Shown: positions 53,203-61,071 of the stretch, piece after piece
How the letters are laid out: each line of letters opens with the position of its first letter
Position numbering within the stretch: the stretch's first letter is position 1
Source of the DNA: Pseudoflavonifractor sp. 524-17
Lineage (GTDB): Bacteria; Bacillota; Clostridia; Oscillospirales; Oscillospiraceae
Direction of reading: 5' to 3'
Length of the DNA: 64,000 bases
Assembly: GCF_009935845.1 (NCBI RefSeq)
Contig: NZ_QWEK01000016.1
Coordinates: forward strand, 1-64,000
Translations under genes and position numbers: made by a program
The notes under the pieces: model-generated
Told to the model about the DNA's origin: nothing
The model's input: the letters and a program-made list of their open reading frames with translations, nothing else
Database searches by the model: none

Positions 53203-53351
53203 TTCCGGGACAGGGGAGATATTTTTTATCATTCGACGCCTTTCGATGGACTTCCGCCGGGCAAAAGCAAAAAATGGCCCCAGGATTGCCCCTGTGGCCA
53301 TTCCGGAACCGGGTGTATTTCCTGACGCGGCGCAGGGATTACGCACTGCCC

Positions 53352-54305
53352 TCAGAACTGCTCCAGCAGAAAGCGGCCGATGCTCTCCATGGCCTCCCCC
53401 GCCCGCCTGATGGGGAACATCTGAAACACATGCCACATGTCCCGCCACACCTCCAGGCGGCAGGGAATCCCCGCGGACACCAGCCGGTCCCGCAGGCGCA
53501 CCGAGTCAGACAGGAGAATCTCATGGGTGCCGGCCTGGATCAGCACCGGCGGGAAGCCGGAGAAATCGCCGAACAGGGGGGACAGGCCGGGATCGCTCCA
53601 GTCCGCGCCCCCGGCGTAGGCCTCCCGCACCGCATAGATATACTCCAGGGTCAAGGAGGGATCCAGCCCCGCCCGCTCCCGGTAGGAGCGCCCGCTGGCC
53701 GTCATATCCGTCCAGGGGGACATGAGGATCAGCGCGGCGGGAAGCCGCCGCCCCGCCGCCTTCAGCCGGTGGGTCAGCACCAGGGCCAGATTGCCCCCCG
53801 CCGAGTCCCCGGCCACCACAATGTCCCGGGCTCCGTAACCCAGGTACATCAGGTAATCCCATGCCTTCAGCGCATCCTCTACCGCGGCGGGGTAGGGATG
53901 CTCCGGGGCCAGGCGGTACTCGAAGGAGAGCACCTCGTACCCCGTCACATTGGACAGCTTGGAGGCAATGGGCCTGGAATAGCCCAGATTGCCGCTGGTG
54001 TAGCCGCCGCCGTGGCAGTACAAAATGGCATGCTTGCGGTCGTGTCCCCGGTTGGGCCGGGCCCAGGCGGCGTCCATTCCCTCCAGGTTAAAGGGCTCCC
54101 AGCGGACGCCGGCGATGGGGGCAATGAGACGGCCCAGCACCTCCTGCCCCCTGCGCTGGCGCTCCAGATCCTCCGGCGCCATAGATTCCGGCGAGGCGGC
54201 GGTATGGACGGCCTTCAGGGCTTTCATTATGGGCGCGAGACGGCGGGACTCCGCCCGGCGGCGGCCGTCCTCCCCGGACCGTTTCTGCTTGGGACTGTGT
54301 TCCAT
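53352..54305 (-). CDS. Alpha/beta hydrolase (HSL family)
   Basis: 317-aa esterase/lipase-like enzyme with oxyanion motif YCHGGGYTSG and nucleophile GDSAGGNLAL. The acid and histidine lie toward the C-terminus (SDS...DMWHVFQMF). No signal peptide. The start MEHSPKQK (54305) has AAGGAGAAGGGG upstream; longer frames are not supported. Divergent from the acetyltransferase/DUF6320 pair, with which it may share function. Confidence 0.88.
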   Translation of the reverse strand: MEHSPKQKRSGEDGRRRAESRRLAPIMKALKAVHTAASPESMAPEDLERQRRGQEVLGRLIAPIAGVRWEPFNLEGMDAAWARPNRGHDRKHAILYCHGGGYTSGNLGYSRPIASKLSNVTGYEVLSFEYRLAPEHPYPAAVEDALKAWDYLMYLGYGARDIVVAGDSAGGNLALVLTHRLKAAGRRLPAALILMSPWTDMTASGRSYRERAGLDPSLTLEYIYAVREAYAGGADWSDPGLSPLFGDFSGFPPVLIQAGTHEILLSDSVRLRDRLVSAGIPCRLEVWRDMWHVFQMFPIRRAGEAMESIGRFLLEQF

Positions 54306-54468
54306 AGACCCCTTCTCCTTTGCCTTTCTTCCGCAGCGCATGGGCTGCTCCTTCAATGCCACGCTCATCTTACCCCCCGCAAGCTGGAATGTCAATAAGC
54401 TCCCTCGTTTCTCCTCCCGCGGCAGCCGCAAACAGACACGGCAGGTGCGCCGCCCTCCGCCGTTTCCC

Positions 54469-54497
54469 TTGTAGTTTACAGAAAAGGGTGCTAAACT
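54469..54497 (+). promoter_or_regulatory. Candidate promoter of the acetyltransferase gene
   Basis: TTGTAG (54469-54474), spacer 17, TAAACT (54492-54497), only 21 bases before the start codon. Confidence 0.35.
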
Positions 54498-54518
54498 ATG
54501 GCTACAGGAGGCGGTGCT

Positions 54519-55811
54519 ATGTCAAAAAAGAATGCAGCTCCCCCGCAAAAGGAATGGTTCCCCCTGGACAACGCCGGCGTCCTGTACTCCGCGCTTCAGA
54601 AGGAGGACTACTCCGCCATCTACCGTTTTTCCGCGGTAATGGACGCCCCGGTGGATCCGGCGGCTCTCCAGCGGGCGGTAGCGCAAACCATGCCCCGGTT
54701 TCCCGGCTTTGGGGTGCGCATCAAGCGGGGGGCCTTTTGGTACTACTTTGAACCCAACCACGCCCCCGGGCCCTTTGTGAAGCGGGATATCTCCAACCCC
54801 TGCCAGCCTGTGCGCTTCAAGGAGGACAACGGGTGGCTGGTGCGGTTTTACTACTACGAGGCCCGGATCTCCCTGGAGGTCTTTCACGCCCTGTCCGACG
54901 GGGCGGGGGCGCTGGTCTTTTTCCGCACACTGCTTGCGGTCTACCTCCGGGAGCTGGGTCACGACGTGCCCAGCGAGGGGGGCGTGCTGGATGTGGACGA
55001 GCCCCCCCAACCAGAGGAGCTGGAGGACGCCTACGCCCGGTACGCCGGGAAAAAGGTACTGCGCAGCCCCATTCCCCCCAGAGCTTTCCAAAACACCGGG
55101 ACGCCGGAGCCCTTTTATACTCTCAACGTCACCATGGGGTTTCTTCCGGTGGATCAGCTAAAGGCAAAAGCCAAATCCTATGGCGTGTCTATAACGGAAT
55201 ATTTAACAGGAGTTCTACTAAAAGTTATAATAGACAACCAGGAGCGGCAGCGGCCTCTCCGGCCCAAGCCGGTGGCTCTGGCCATCCCGATCAATCTGCG
55301 GCCCTGGTTCCCGTCAAAAACCCTGCGCAACTTTATCCTCACCGTGCGGCCCTGCATCGACCCCACCTTGGGGCGCTACACCTTTCCCGAGCTGCTGGCC
55401 CAGGTCCATCACTTTATGCGCCTGCACATCAACCGGCAGGAGATGCAGGCGCTGCTCACCGGAAACGTCCGGTTCCAGACCAACCCTGTCCTCCAAGCCA
55501 TCCCCATCTGGGTGAAAAATCCCATCATGGCCCTGAGCTACCTTGTGGCCGGCACATGGCCCTACTCCGGCACCTACACCAACCCCGGCGCCTTTTCCGT
55601 GCCCCCGGCCATGGCCCCTCACATCCGGCGCATGGAGGTCATTTTGGGACAGGCCACCAACCCCCGGGTCCACTGCGCCTCCATCAGCTACGGCAATCAA
55701 ATGGAGATCACCTTCGCCGGCACGCTGAAGGAGACGGACACCGAGCGGGACTTCTTCCGCTTTCTGGTCCGGGAGGGCATTCCCGTCAGGGTGGAGAGCA
55801 ACCGGATCTGA
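54519..55811 (+). CDS. Condensation/alcohol acetyltransferase-like protein
   Basis: 430 aa with a chloramphenicol-acetyltransferase/condensation fold. The catalytic HxxxDG motif is FHALSDGAG near residue 130. A DFGWG-like second motif is not obvious. Related proteins are annotated as alcohol acetyltransferases or PapA-type acyltransferases that build lipids. The start is ATG 54519, 7 bases after AGGAGG. The DUF6320 gene follows 42 bases downstream. Donor and acceptor are unknown. Confidence 0.82.
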   Translation: MSKKNAAPPQKEWFPLDNAGVLYSALQKEDYSAIYRFSAVMDAPVDPAALQRAVAQTMPRFPGFGVRIKRGAFWYYFEPNHAPGPFVKRDISNPCQPVRFKEDNGWLVRFYYYEARISLEVFHALSDGAGALVFFRTLLAVYLRELGHDVPSEGGVLDVDEPPQPEELEDAYARYAGKKVLRSPIPPRAFQNTGTPEPFYTLNVTMGFLPVDQLKAKAKSYGVSITEYLTGVLLKVIIDNQERQRPLRPKPVALAIPINLRPWFPSKTLRNFILTVRPCIDPTLGRYTFPELLAQVHHFMRLHINRQEMQALLTGNVRFQTNPVLQAIPIWVKNPIMALSYLVAGTWPYSGTYTNPGAFSVPPAMAPHIRRMEVILGQATNPRVHCASISYGNQMEITFAGTLKETDTERDFFRFLVREGIPVRVESNRI

Positions 55812-55853
55812 GCCTCAAAACCGGCTATTTCACCACAAAAGAGGAGGAATTTC

Positions 55854-56558
55854 ATGTCCTACTGCGTTAACTGCGGAGTGGAGCTGGATAAAACCGCGTC
55901 CGCCTGTCCGCTGTGCCATACCCCGGTCCGCAATCCCAACCAGCCGGTAGACCGCACCTCCCCGCCCCCCTTCCCTGCGGAGCGGGGGGAGGTGGCGCCG
56001 GTGTCCAAGCGGGAGCTGGCCCTGCTGCTCACCGCCATGCTGGCCTGTGTGGCGGTATGCTGCGCGGTGCTCAACCTCTTCCTCCCCGCCAAGCGGATTT
56101 GGTCGCTGTACATCATCGGGGCGGTGCTGATGCTGTGGCTGTGGCTGGTGCCTCCCCTGCTGGCCCGGGGAATGCCCCTGCTGCTGCGTCTGGGGATCGA
56201 CACCACCGCCATCGCGGTCTACGTCCTGCTCATCGCCATCGACCTGGACGGCGCCGGCTGGTACCGTGCCCTGGCGCTGCCCATTATTCTCACTGGCGGA
56301 GCCTGCGCCCTCTTCCTTGGACTGACTCTGGGCATATCCAAGCGATCCATCCTCACCTCCGTGACGCTGATTCTGGGGACCACCGGCGTCTTTCTCCTGG
56401 GGGTGGAGTTCTTCGTGGATCGGTTCTGCACCGGTACCTGGGACCCGGGCTGGTCGCTGGTGGTAATGACCATCTGTGCCGCCCTCATCATCCCCCTGCT
56501 GGTGGTGCGGCGGGTGCCCTCCCTCCGGGAGGAGGCCCGGCGCAGGTTTCACATGTGA
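55854..56558 (+). CDS. DUF6320-like zinc-ribbon membrane protein
   Basis: 234 aa. The N-terminal zinc ribbon (CVNCGVELDKTASACPLCHTP) is followed by a Pro-rich linker and six membrane helices (about 50-220). This arrangement matches proteins found directly after the acetyltransferase-like gene in other Clostridia (DUF6320). Function unknown. GAGGAGG precedes the ATG. Likely co-transcribed with the upstream gene. Confidence 0.78.
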   Translation: MSYCVNCGVELDKTASACPLCHTPVRNPNQPVDRTSPPPFPAERGEVAPVSKRELALLLTAMLACVAVCCAVLNLFLPAKRIWSLYIIGAVLMLWLWLVPPLLARGMPLLLRLGIDTTAIAVYVLLIAIDLDGAGWYRALALPIILTGGACALFLGLTLGISKRSILTSVTLILGTTGVFLLGVEFFVDRFCTGTWDPGWSLVVMTICAALIIPLLVVRRVPSLREEARRRFHM

Positions 56559-56706
56559 CCCACCGCTATCCCCCGCCGCCACAGCAGCATATTGTCCTCA
56601 AACACCGCCTCCAGACGGCCGGCGTCCTTCAGCCAGGAGAGGCGGGCGCACGCAGCAGGGGCGCATGGATTCACCATCCACACGCCCCTGCTATGCACAC
56701 CCGCGG

Positions 56707-57267
56707 TTACGCGGTGAGCGACAGATTTTTGCCCTTTGTCTCCTCCTGGGGGATGCCGATCTGGAACAGAGACGCCCGGTCGTCGTTCTGGGTCACTGTG
56801 CGGGTGGTGCCGCCGGAGACATAGACCCGTCCGCACTCGGGACAGATGGCGGTGTGGTAGGTGACGCTTTGGGAGACCACCTTCCGCTCCTCCCGCAGGG
56901 CCTTTTGCTGGTTGCGCACCACATGCTCCATCTCGTGGGCCCGGACCATGCTGGCCGCCTCCTCCGGCGACAGCCGGGTGGGCGTCTTGAAGGACACCCC
57001 CGGGTCGCTGGATCCGTCCTGATACTTCCGGTTCTTGCAGGTCTCGCACTCCCCGGTGTCCCGGCCCTGCAGGTCATTGCGCAGGCCGTCCTGACCTTCT
57101 GCCTCTGCCGCGCCGGTCACCGGCGGCACAGCCGAGTCCGCGGACAGCGCCGGCACATCCCCAGGCCGCTCTCCCTGAGCAGCCTCGGCCCGTCCAGCCC
57201 CGCCTGCGCGGGAAAGGGAGGACCAATAGGACGGATATCCCCCATAGCCGCTGATCAATGGCAGCAT
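56707..57267 (-). CDS. SprA-related putative metalloprotease
   Basis: 186 aa. A low-complexity N-terminus (about 1-90) is followed by a CETCKNRKYQDGSSDPGVSF segment and VRAHEMEHV, a HExxH zinc-protease motif. CPECGRVYVSGG is near the C-terminus. The arrangement matches the SprA-related family. No signal peptide seen. The start MLPLISGYGG has GGAGG 8 bases upstream. A nearby ATG at 57271 is in another frame. Confidence 0.75.
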   Translation of the reverse strand: MLPLISGYGGYPSYWSSLSRAGGAGRAEAAQGERPGDVPALSADSAVPPVTGAAEAEGQDGLRNDLQGRDTGECETCKNRKYQDGSSDPGVSFKTPTRLSPEEAASMVRAHEMEHVVRNQQKALREERKVVSQSVTYHTAICPECGRVYVSGGTTRTVTQNDDRASLFQIGIPQEETKGKNLSLTA

Positions 57268-57301
57268 ACATATTCCCTCCTCTCCTGATTTTGTCTCTCT
57301 T

Positions 57302-57330
57302 ATTATAGCCAAAAAATCCCCGCCGCGCAA
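57302..57330 (-). promoter_or_regulatory. Promoter of the SprA-like gene
   Basis: Minus strand TTGCGC (57330-57325), spacer 17, TATAAT (57307-57302). Confidence 0.5.
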
Positions 57331-57342
57331 GATGCACACGGC

Positions 57343-57378
57343 AAAACAGGCGCCGCTGAATTCCTCAGCGCCGCCTGT
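57343..57378 (-). terminator. Terminator of the infC-rpmI-rplT operon
   Basis: acaggcgccgctga (57346-57359) pairs with tcagcgccgcctgt (57365-57378) with one mismatch, then TTTT on the minus strand. Confidence 0.65.
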
Positions 57379-57400
57379 CTGTAATATGGGTTTGTTCCGG

Positions 57401-57757
57401 TTACGCCAGCTTACTCTTGGCCAGGTCGGTGAGCTGGGTGAACGCGGCCTTGTCGTGGATGGCCAGCTCGGAGAGCATCTTGCGGTTAATCTCCACGCCC
57501 GCCTTCTTCAGGCCGTTCATAAAGGTGGAGTAGTTCATTCCGTTCTGCTTGCAGCCGGCGGAGATGCGGGCGATCCACAGCTGACGGAAGTCGCGCTTCT
57601 TCAGCCGGCGGCCGGTGTAGGCGTAGGTCAGGGACTTCATGACCTGCTCTTTCGCCATCTTGAAGTGCTTGGACTTAGCGCCAAAGTAGCCCTTGGCCAG
57701 CTTCAGGGTTTTATTTCTTCTCTTGCGCGTCATCATCGCGCCTTTCACTCTAGCCAT
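57401..57757 (-). CDS. rplT: 50S ribosomal protein L20
   Basis: 118-aa primary-binding protein of the large subunit ([24 protein letters not shown]...). Full length with the typical basic N-terminal extension. In Firmicutes L20 also represses its own operon by binding the infC leader. It is the last gene of infC-rpmI-rplT. Confidence 0.98.
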   Translation of the reverse strand: MARVKGAMMTRKRRNKTLKLAKGYFGAKSKHFKMAKEQVMKSLTYAYTGRRLKKRDFRQLWIARISAGCKQNGMNYSTFMNGLKKAGVEINRKMLSELAIHDKAAFTQLTDLAKSKLA

Positions 57758-57794
57758 TGTCGGTTAGCCTCCTATATCAATGAGTAAAATTCGG

Positions 57795-57998
57795 TTATTT
57801 GTAGGGAATCATGCGCTTGATGGCGGGCTCGTTGGTCTTGTCCGCATAGGCGCCGGCGCGGAGGCCCCGCTTGATCTTGGTGGTCTTTCCGTGGCCGTTG
57901 AGCAGGTGGCGCTTGTTAGCGTGGGCGCGCTTGACCTTGCCGGTCTTGGTGAGGTTGAATCTCTTCTTCGCGCCGCTGTGGGTTTTCAGCTTAGGCAT
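57795..57998 (-). CDS. rpmI: 50S ribosomal protein L35
   Basis: 67-aa ribosomal protein with [17 protein letters not shown] and [15 protein letters not shown] precedes the ATG. It lies between infC and rplT as usual. Confidence 0.98.
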   Translation of the reverse strand: MPKLKTHSGAKKRFNLTKTGKVKRAHANKRHLLNGHGKTTKIKRGLRAGAYADKTNEPAIKRMIPYK

Positions 57999-58113
57999 GG
58001 TAGTATCTCCTTTACGTTACAATGTGGGTACCCCGGGTCCTTGTAGTCCCGGATGCCGGCGGCGTGCCGGCGCCTCAGCCCGTCGAAACAGTCTTTTCGC
58101 CCGGCTGAACTTC

Positions 58114-58644
58114 CTACTTCTTGCCCTCTTTGGCAGCCTTCGGGGAGAGGAAAATGGACATGTGCCGTCCGTCCAGCTTGGGTTCCTTATCCAACGCGGC
58201 GACCTCAGCACACTCCTGAGCGAACTTGACCAGAAGATTCCGGCCGATGTCGGTGTGGGCCATCTCGCGACCGCGGAAGCGGACGGTGACCTTGACCCGG
58301 TTGCCCTCACTGAGGAATTTCTGCGCGTTTCGGAGCTTGACGTTGAAATCGTTCACATCAATGCTGGGAGACATGCGGACTTCTTTGATCTCCACGACGC
58401 GCTGGTTCTTCTTCGCCTCTTTTTCCCGCTTGGTCTGCTCAAACTTGAACTTGCCGTAGTCCATCAGCTTGCAGACAGGGGGAACGGCGGTGGGGGAAAT
58501 TTTCACCAGGTCCATATCTGCCTCCACTGCCTTCTCCAGTGCCTCCCGCGCGGACATAATGCCCAGCTGCTCACCGGCGGCAGAGACCAGACGGACCTCT
58601 TTGTCGCGGATCTCCTCGTTGATTTGATGACCCTTGTTGCTGAT
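58114..58644 (-). CDS. infC: Translation initiation factor IF-3 with AUC start
   Basis: 176-aa IF3. The N-domain reads SNKGHQINEEIRDKEVRLV then EQLGIMSAREALEKA, followed by the linker and C-domain with DYGKFKFEQ and VKVTVRFRGREMAHTDIG. No ATG, GTG or TTG is available in frame before INEEIRDKEVRL. The only start placed after a ribosome-binding site (GGGAGG, 9 bases) is AUC at 58644-58642. Non-standard AUU/AUC/AUA starts are a hallmark of infC and let IF3 limit its own synthesis. A shorter ATG at 58557 would remove a conserved part of the N-domain. Confidence 0.93.
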   Translation of the reverse strand: MSNKGHQINEEIRDKEVRLVSAAGEQLGIMSAREALEKAVEADMDLVKISPTAVPPVCKLMDYGKFKFEQTKREKEAKKNQRVVEIKEVRMSPSIDVNDFNVKLRNAQKFLSEGNRVKVTVRFRGREMAHTDIGRNLLVKFAQECAEVAALDKEPKLDGRHMSIFLSPKAAKEGKK

Positions 58645-58816
58645 ACGACAGCACCTCCCATTCTCAATTTTTCAACAAAAAAGCGGCTACCTCTTCCGGT
58701 ACCCGCGCTACATGAACAAAGCCCGCCGGCACTGCCGGCGCGCAAAACCATGTTGACCTCTTCGCTGACACGCTGGAGGTGAGGACGGGAACCGTTCTGC
58801 TTTATTGTGCGTTCCT
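58645..58816 (-). ncRNA. infC leader, probable L20-type autoregulatory leader
   Basis: About 170 bases of untranslated leader between promoter and infC. It contains a GCCGGC-AGT-GCCGGC hairpin and ends in an attenuator terminator just before the infC ribosome-binding site. Firmicutes infC operons use L20 binding to such leaders for feedback. I infer the class from position and layout, not from a consensus match. Confidence 0.6.
58677..58706 (-). terminator. Attenuator terminator in the infC leader
   Basis: Minus strand GCGGGTACC-ggaaga-GGTAGCCGC (58706-58683) with one mismatch, then six T (58682-58677). Confidence 0.7.
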
Positions 58817-58845
58817 AGTATACCAGCGTCTGACAGCGTTGTCAA
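58817..58845 (-). promoter_or_regulatory. Strong sigma-A promoter of infC-rpmI-rplT
   Basis: Minus strand TTGACA (58845-58840), spacer 17, TATACT (58822-58817). Confidence 0.8.
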
Positions 58846-58937
58846 CAAAAATTTTCTGCTTCATACCTTGTGATATGACGTAAGCGCCTGTATTCCCAAC
58901 CGGCGGTTTCATGGCGCGGATTGCGCGCAAATACCCC

Positions 58938-58966
58938 TTGTTTTCTTCTTTCAACTGTGCTATCCT
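58938..58966 (+). promoter_or_regulatory. Promoter of the lytic transglycosylase gene
   Basis: TTGTTT (58938-58943), spacer 17, TATCCT (58961-58966). Confidence 0.45.
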
Positions 58967-59009
58967 AATAAAACAAAGATTGCATTTGAGAGGAAAGGCG
59001 TGTCCGCGT

Positions 59010-59744
59010 ATGATGGTTGGCGCACTGTCCATGGATCTCCCCCAGTCCCGTATCCGTCTCAGCGGTTCGGGCGTTGCTTCAGAGATGGATTTCCGGCAGG
59101 TTATGCAGGCCGTCTCTGACAAGACCAATTTAGACGGGCTGTTCGTCCAGGCCTCCCAGGCCACCGGCGTCCCTGCCGCCCTGCTCAAGGCGGTGGCCAA
59201 GGCGGAGTCCAACTTCACCCCCGACGCGGTCTCCCACTGCGGCGCGGTGGGCGTAATGCAGCTGATGCCGGCCACCGCCCGGGCTCTGGGCGTCAGCGAC
59301 CCCTACAATGCCGGCCAGAACATCCTGGGCGGCGCAAAATACCTCCGGCAGATGCTGGACCGCTACGACGGAAATACCACCCTGGCCCTGGCGGCCTATA
59401 ATGCCGGCCCCGGCAGTGTGGACCGGTACGGCGGCGTTCCTCCCTACGCCGAGACCCAGAACTATGTACGCAAGGTGATGGGCTACCTGGGGGGCGACTG
59501 CTCTGTTCCCGCCTCTGTCTCTGCCTCCTCCCCCACCGGGGTGATGGACCGGCATGTGGAGTCCGCCTCCGCCGCCCTGTCGGAGATCGTCCAAGAGCTC
59601 AATGGTACGCCGTGGCTCACCGGGGAGGACCTGGTGCTCTTCTGCGAGTCCATGAAGCTGTCCGCCGCCGACCGTCTCAACGAGATTCTCTCCGGCGAAG
59701 CGGACAGCGGGGAACGGGATTCCCACGGCCCCCGCGCACTGTAA
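59010..59744 (+). CDS. Lytic transglycosylase (SLT domain)
   Basis: 244 aa with an SLT/goose-lysozyme-like domain at about 45-165. The catalytic glutamate lies in VAKAESNF, followed by [24 protein letters not shown] and [11 protein letters not shown]. It cleaves peptidoglycan glycan strands. No signal peptide is visible, as in flagellar- or phage-type SLT proteins. The start [10 protein letters not shown] is chosen with AGAGGAAAGG upstream, at a loose distance. Followed by a strong terminator. Confidence 0.88.
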   Translation: MMVGALSMDLPQSRIRLSGSGVASEMDFRQVMQAVSDKTNLDGLFVQASQATGVPAALLKAVAKAESNFTPDAVSHCGAVGVMQLMPATARALGVSDPYNAGQNILGGAKYLRQMLDRYDGNTTLALAAYNAGPGSVDRYGGVPPYAETQNYVRKVMGYLGGDCSVPASVSASSPTGVMDRHVESASAALSEIVQELNGTPWLTGEDLVLFCESMKLSAADRLNEILSGEADSGERDSHGPRAL

Positions 59745-59754
59745 AACCCACCGC

Positions 59755-59795
59755 CGCCCCCGGAACGCCTTTCAGCGTTCCGGGGGCGTTTTTTT
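59755..59795 (+). terminator. Terminator of the lytic transglycosylase gene
   Basis: cgcccccggaacgc (59755-59768) and complement (59775-59788), then seven T. Confidence 0.88.
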
Positions 59796-59861
59796 ATGTC
59801 CCGGGCCAAATTATTGTTTTTCTCTATATCTACAACAGCATAAATTAAAAATTCGAATATA

Positions 59862-59890
59862 ATTTGACAACCGCGATGCAGACTAATATA
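59862..59890 (+). promoter_or_regulatory. Strong sigma-A promoter of the iron-type ABC operon
   Basis: TTGACA (59862-59867), spacer 17, TATAGT (59885-59890), preceded by an A/T-rich stretch. No clear Fur box was recognised. Confidence 0.75.
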
Positions 59891-59955
59891 GTAATCGCAA
59901 TGCCGCCGGTTCGCCGGAGGGCATAGCATGTACACAGAAAGGAATGCTGTCAAAA

Positions 59956-61071
59956 ATGAAACGGAAATTGTTGCCGCTGCTCCTGGCACTGTCCATGGTT
60001 CTCGCCCTGGCCGCCTGCGGCGGCGGACAGAGCGCCGCTACCCCCACTCCTGAGGCCACGCCCAGCGCCGCCCCCTCCGCCGCGCCTACGCCGGAGGCCG
60101 ATCCCACGCCCGAGCCGGCCCCCGCGCTGTCCGGCACCATGAAGGTTGTGGCCACCAGCGAGGACTATGTGGCCCTGTTTGACGTCTTTACCCAGGAGAC
60201 CGGCGTCAAGGTAGAGCTGCTGTCCATGTCCTCCGGCGAGGTACTCTCCAAGCTGCGGGCTGAGGGCGGCACCCCCTCCGCTGACCTGTGGTTCGGCGGC
60301 GGCATTGACGCCTTCATGAGCGCCAAGGAGGACGGCCTGCTGGAGCAGGTGACCTTTGACGCCTCTGCCGACTTGGCTGACACCTACAAGGATGCCGACG
60401 GCTACTGGTTCTCCAAGGGCATCACCATTGTGGGCTTTTTGGTCAACGACGCCCTGGCCCAGGAGCTGAGCCTCACCGCCCCCGCCAGCTGGGCCGACCT
60501 GACCAAGCCGGAGTACGCCGGTGAAATCATCATGTCCAACCCCGCCGTTTCCGGCACCAACTACGCTGTCGTCAACGCCCTGCTCCAGACTTTGGGCGAC
60601 GAGGAGGGCTGGACCTATTTTGAGGCCCTGAACGAGAATATCGCATACTACGGCAAGCGGGGCTCCGACCCCCTGAATAAGACCGGCGCCGGCGAGTACG
60701 CCATCGGCATCTCCTATATTGACCGGGGCGTGGAGGCCCAGGCCCAGGAGAAGGGGCTGACCATCGTCTATCCCTCTGACGGCATTCCCTGGGTGCCGGA
60801 GGGCGTGGCCGTGTTCAAGAACGCAGAGAATGTGGAGGCCGCCAAGTACTTTGTGGAGTGGCTGTTCAGCAGCGACGAAAACCTGCGTATGCTGGCCGAC
60901 ATCGACAAGAAGGACGGCGCCAAGCTGGTCAAGCCCTCTCTGGAGGGGGTTGAGCTGGGCTACGACACCGGCATTCTCATGAAAGAGGATCTCTCCCTGT
61001 TCGGCAGCCAGCGCACCGAGATTCTGGAGCGCTTTGAGACCTTGATGGGCGACAAGGCCGCCGATGAATAA
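59956..61071 (+). CDS. ABC transporter substrate-binding lipoprotein (iron type)
   Basis: 371-aa lipoprotein. Signal peptide with lipobox LAAC, then a Thr/Pro/Ala linker (about 28-60), then a class II periplasmic-binding fold typical of AfuA/FbpA proteins (LSKLRAEGGTPSADLWFGGG, SGITIVGFLVND-like). The ATG at 59956 (MKRKLLPL) suits the ribosome-binding site AAAGGA better than 59944. First gene of an ABC operon. Ligand could be Fe3+ or a small anion such as a phosphonate. Confidence 0.88.
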   Translation: MKRKLLPLLLALSMVLALAACGGGQSAATPTPEATPSAAPSAAPTPEADPTPEPAPALSGTMKVVATSEDYVALFDVFTQETGVKVELLSMSSGEVLSKLRAEGGTPSADLWFGGGIDAFMSAKEDGLLEQVTFDASADLADTYKDADGYWFSKGITIVGFLVNDALAQELSLTAPASWADLTKPEYAGEIIMSNPAVSGTNYAVVNALLQTLGDEEGWTYFEALNENIAYYGKRGSDPLNKTGAGEYAIGISYIDRGVEAQAQEKGLTIVYPSDGIPWVPEGVAVFKNAENVEAAKYFVEWLFSSDENLRMLADIDKKDGAKLVKPSLEGVELGYDTGILMKEDLSLFGSQRTEILERFETLMGDKAADE

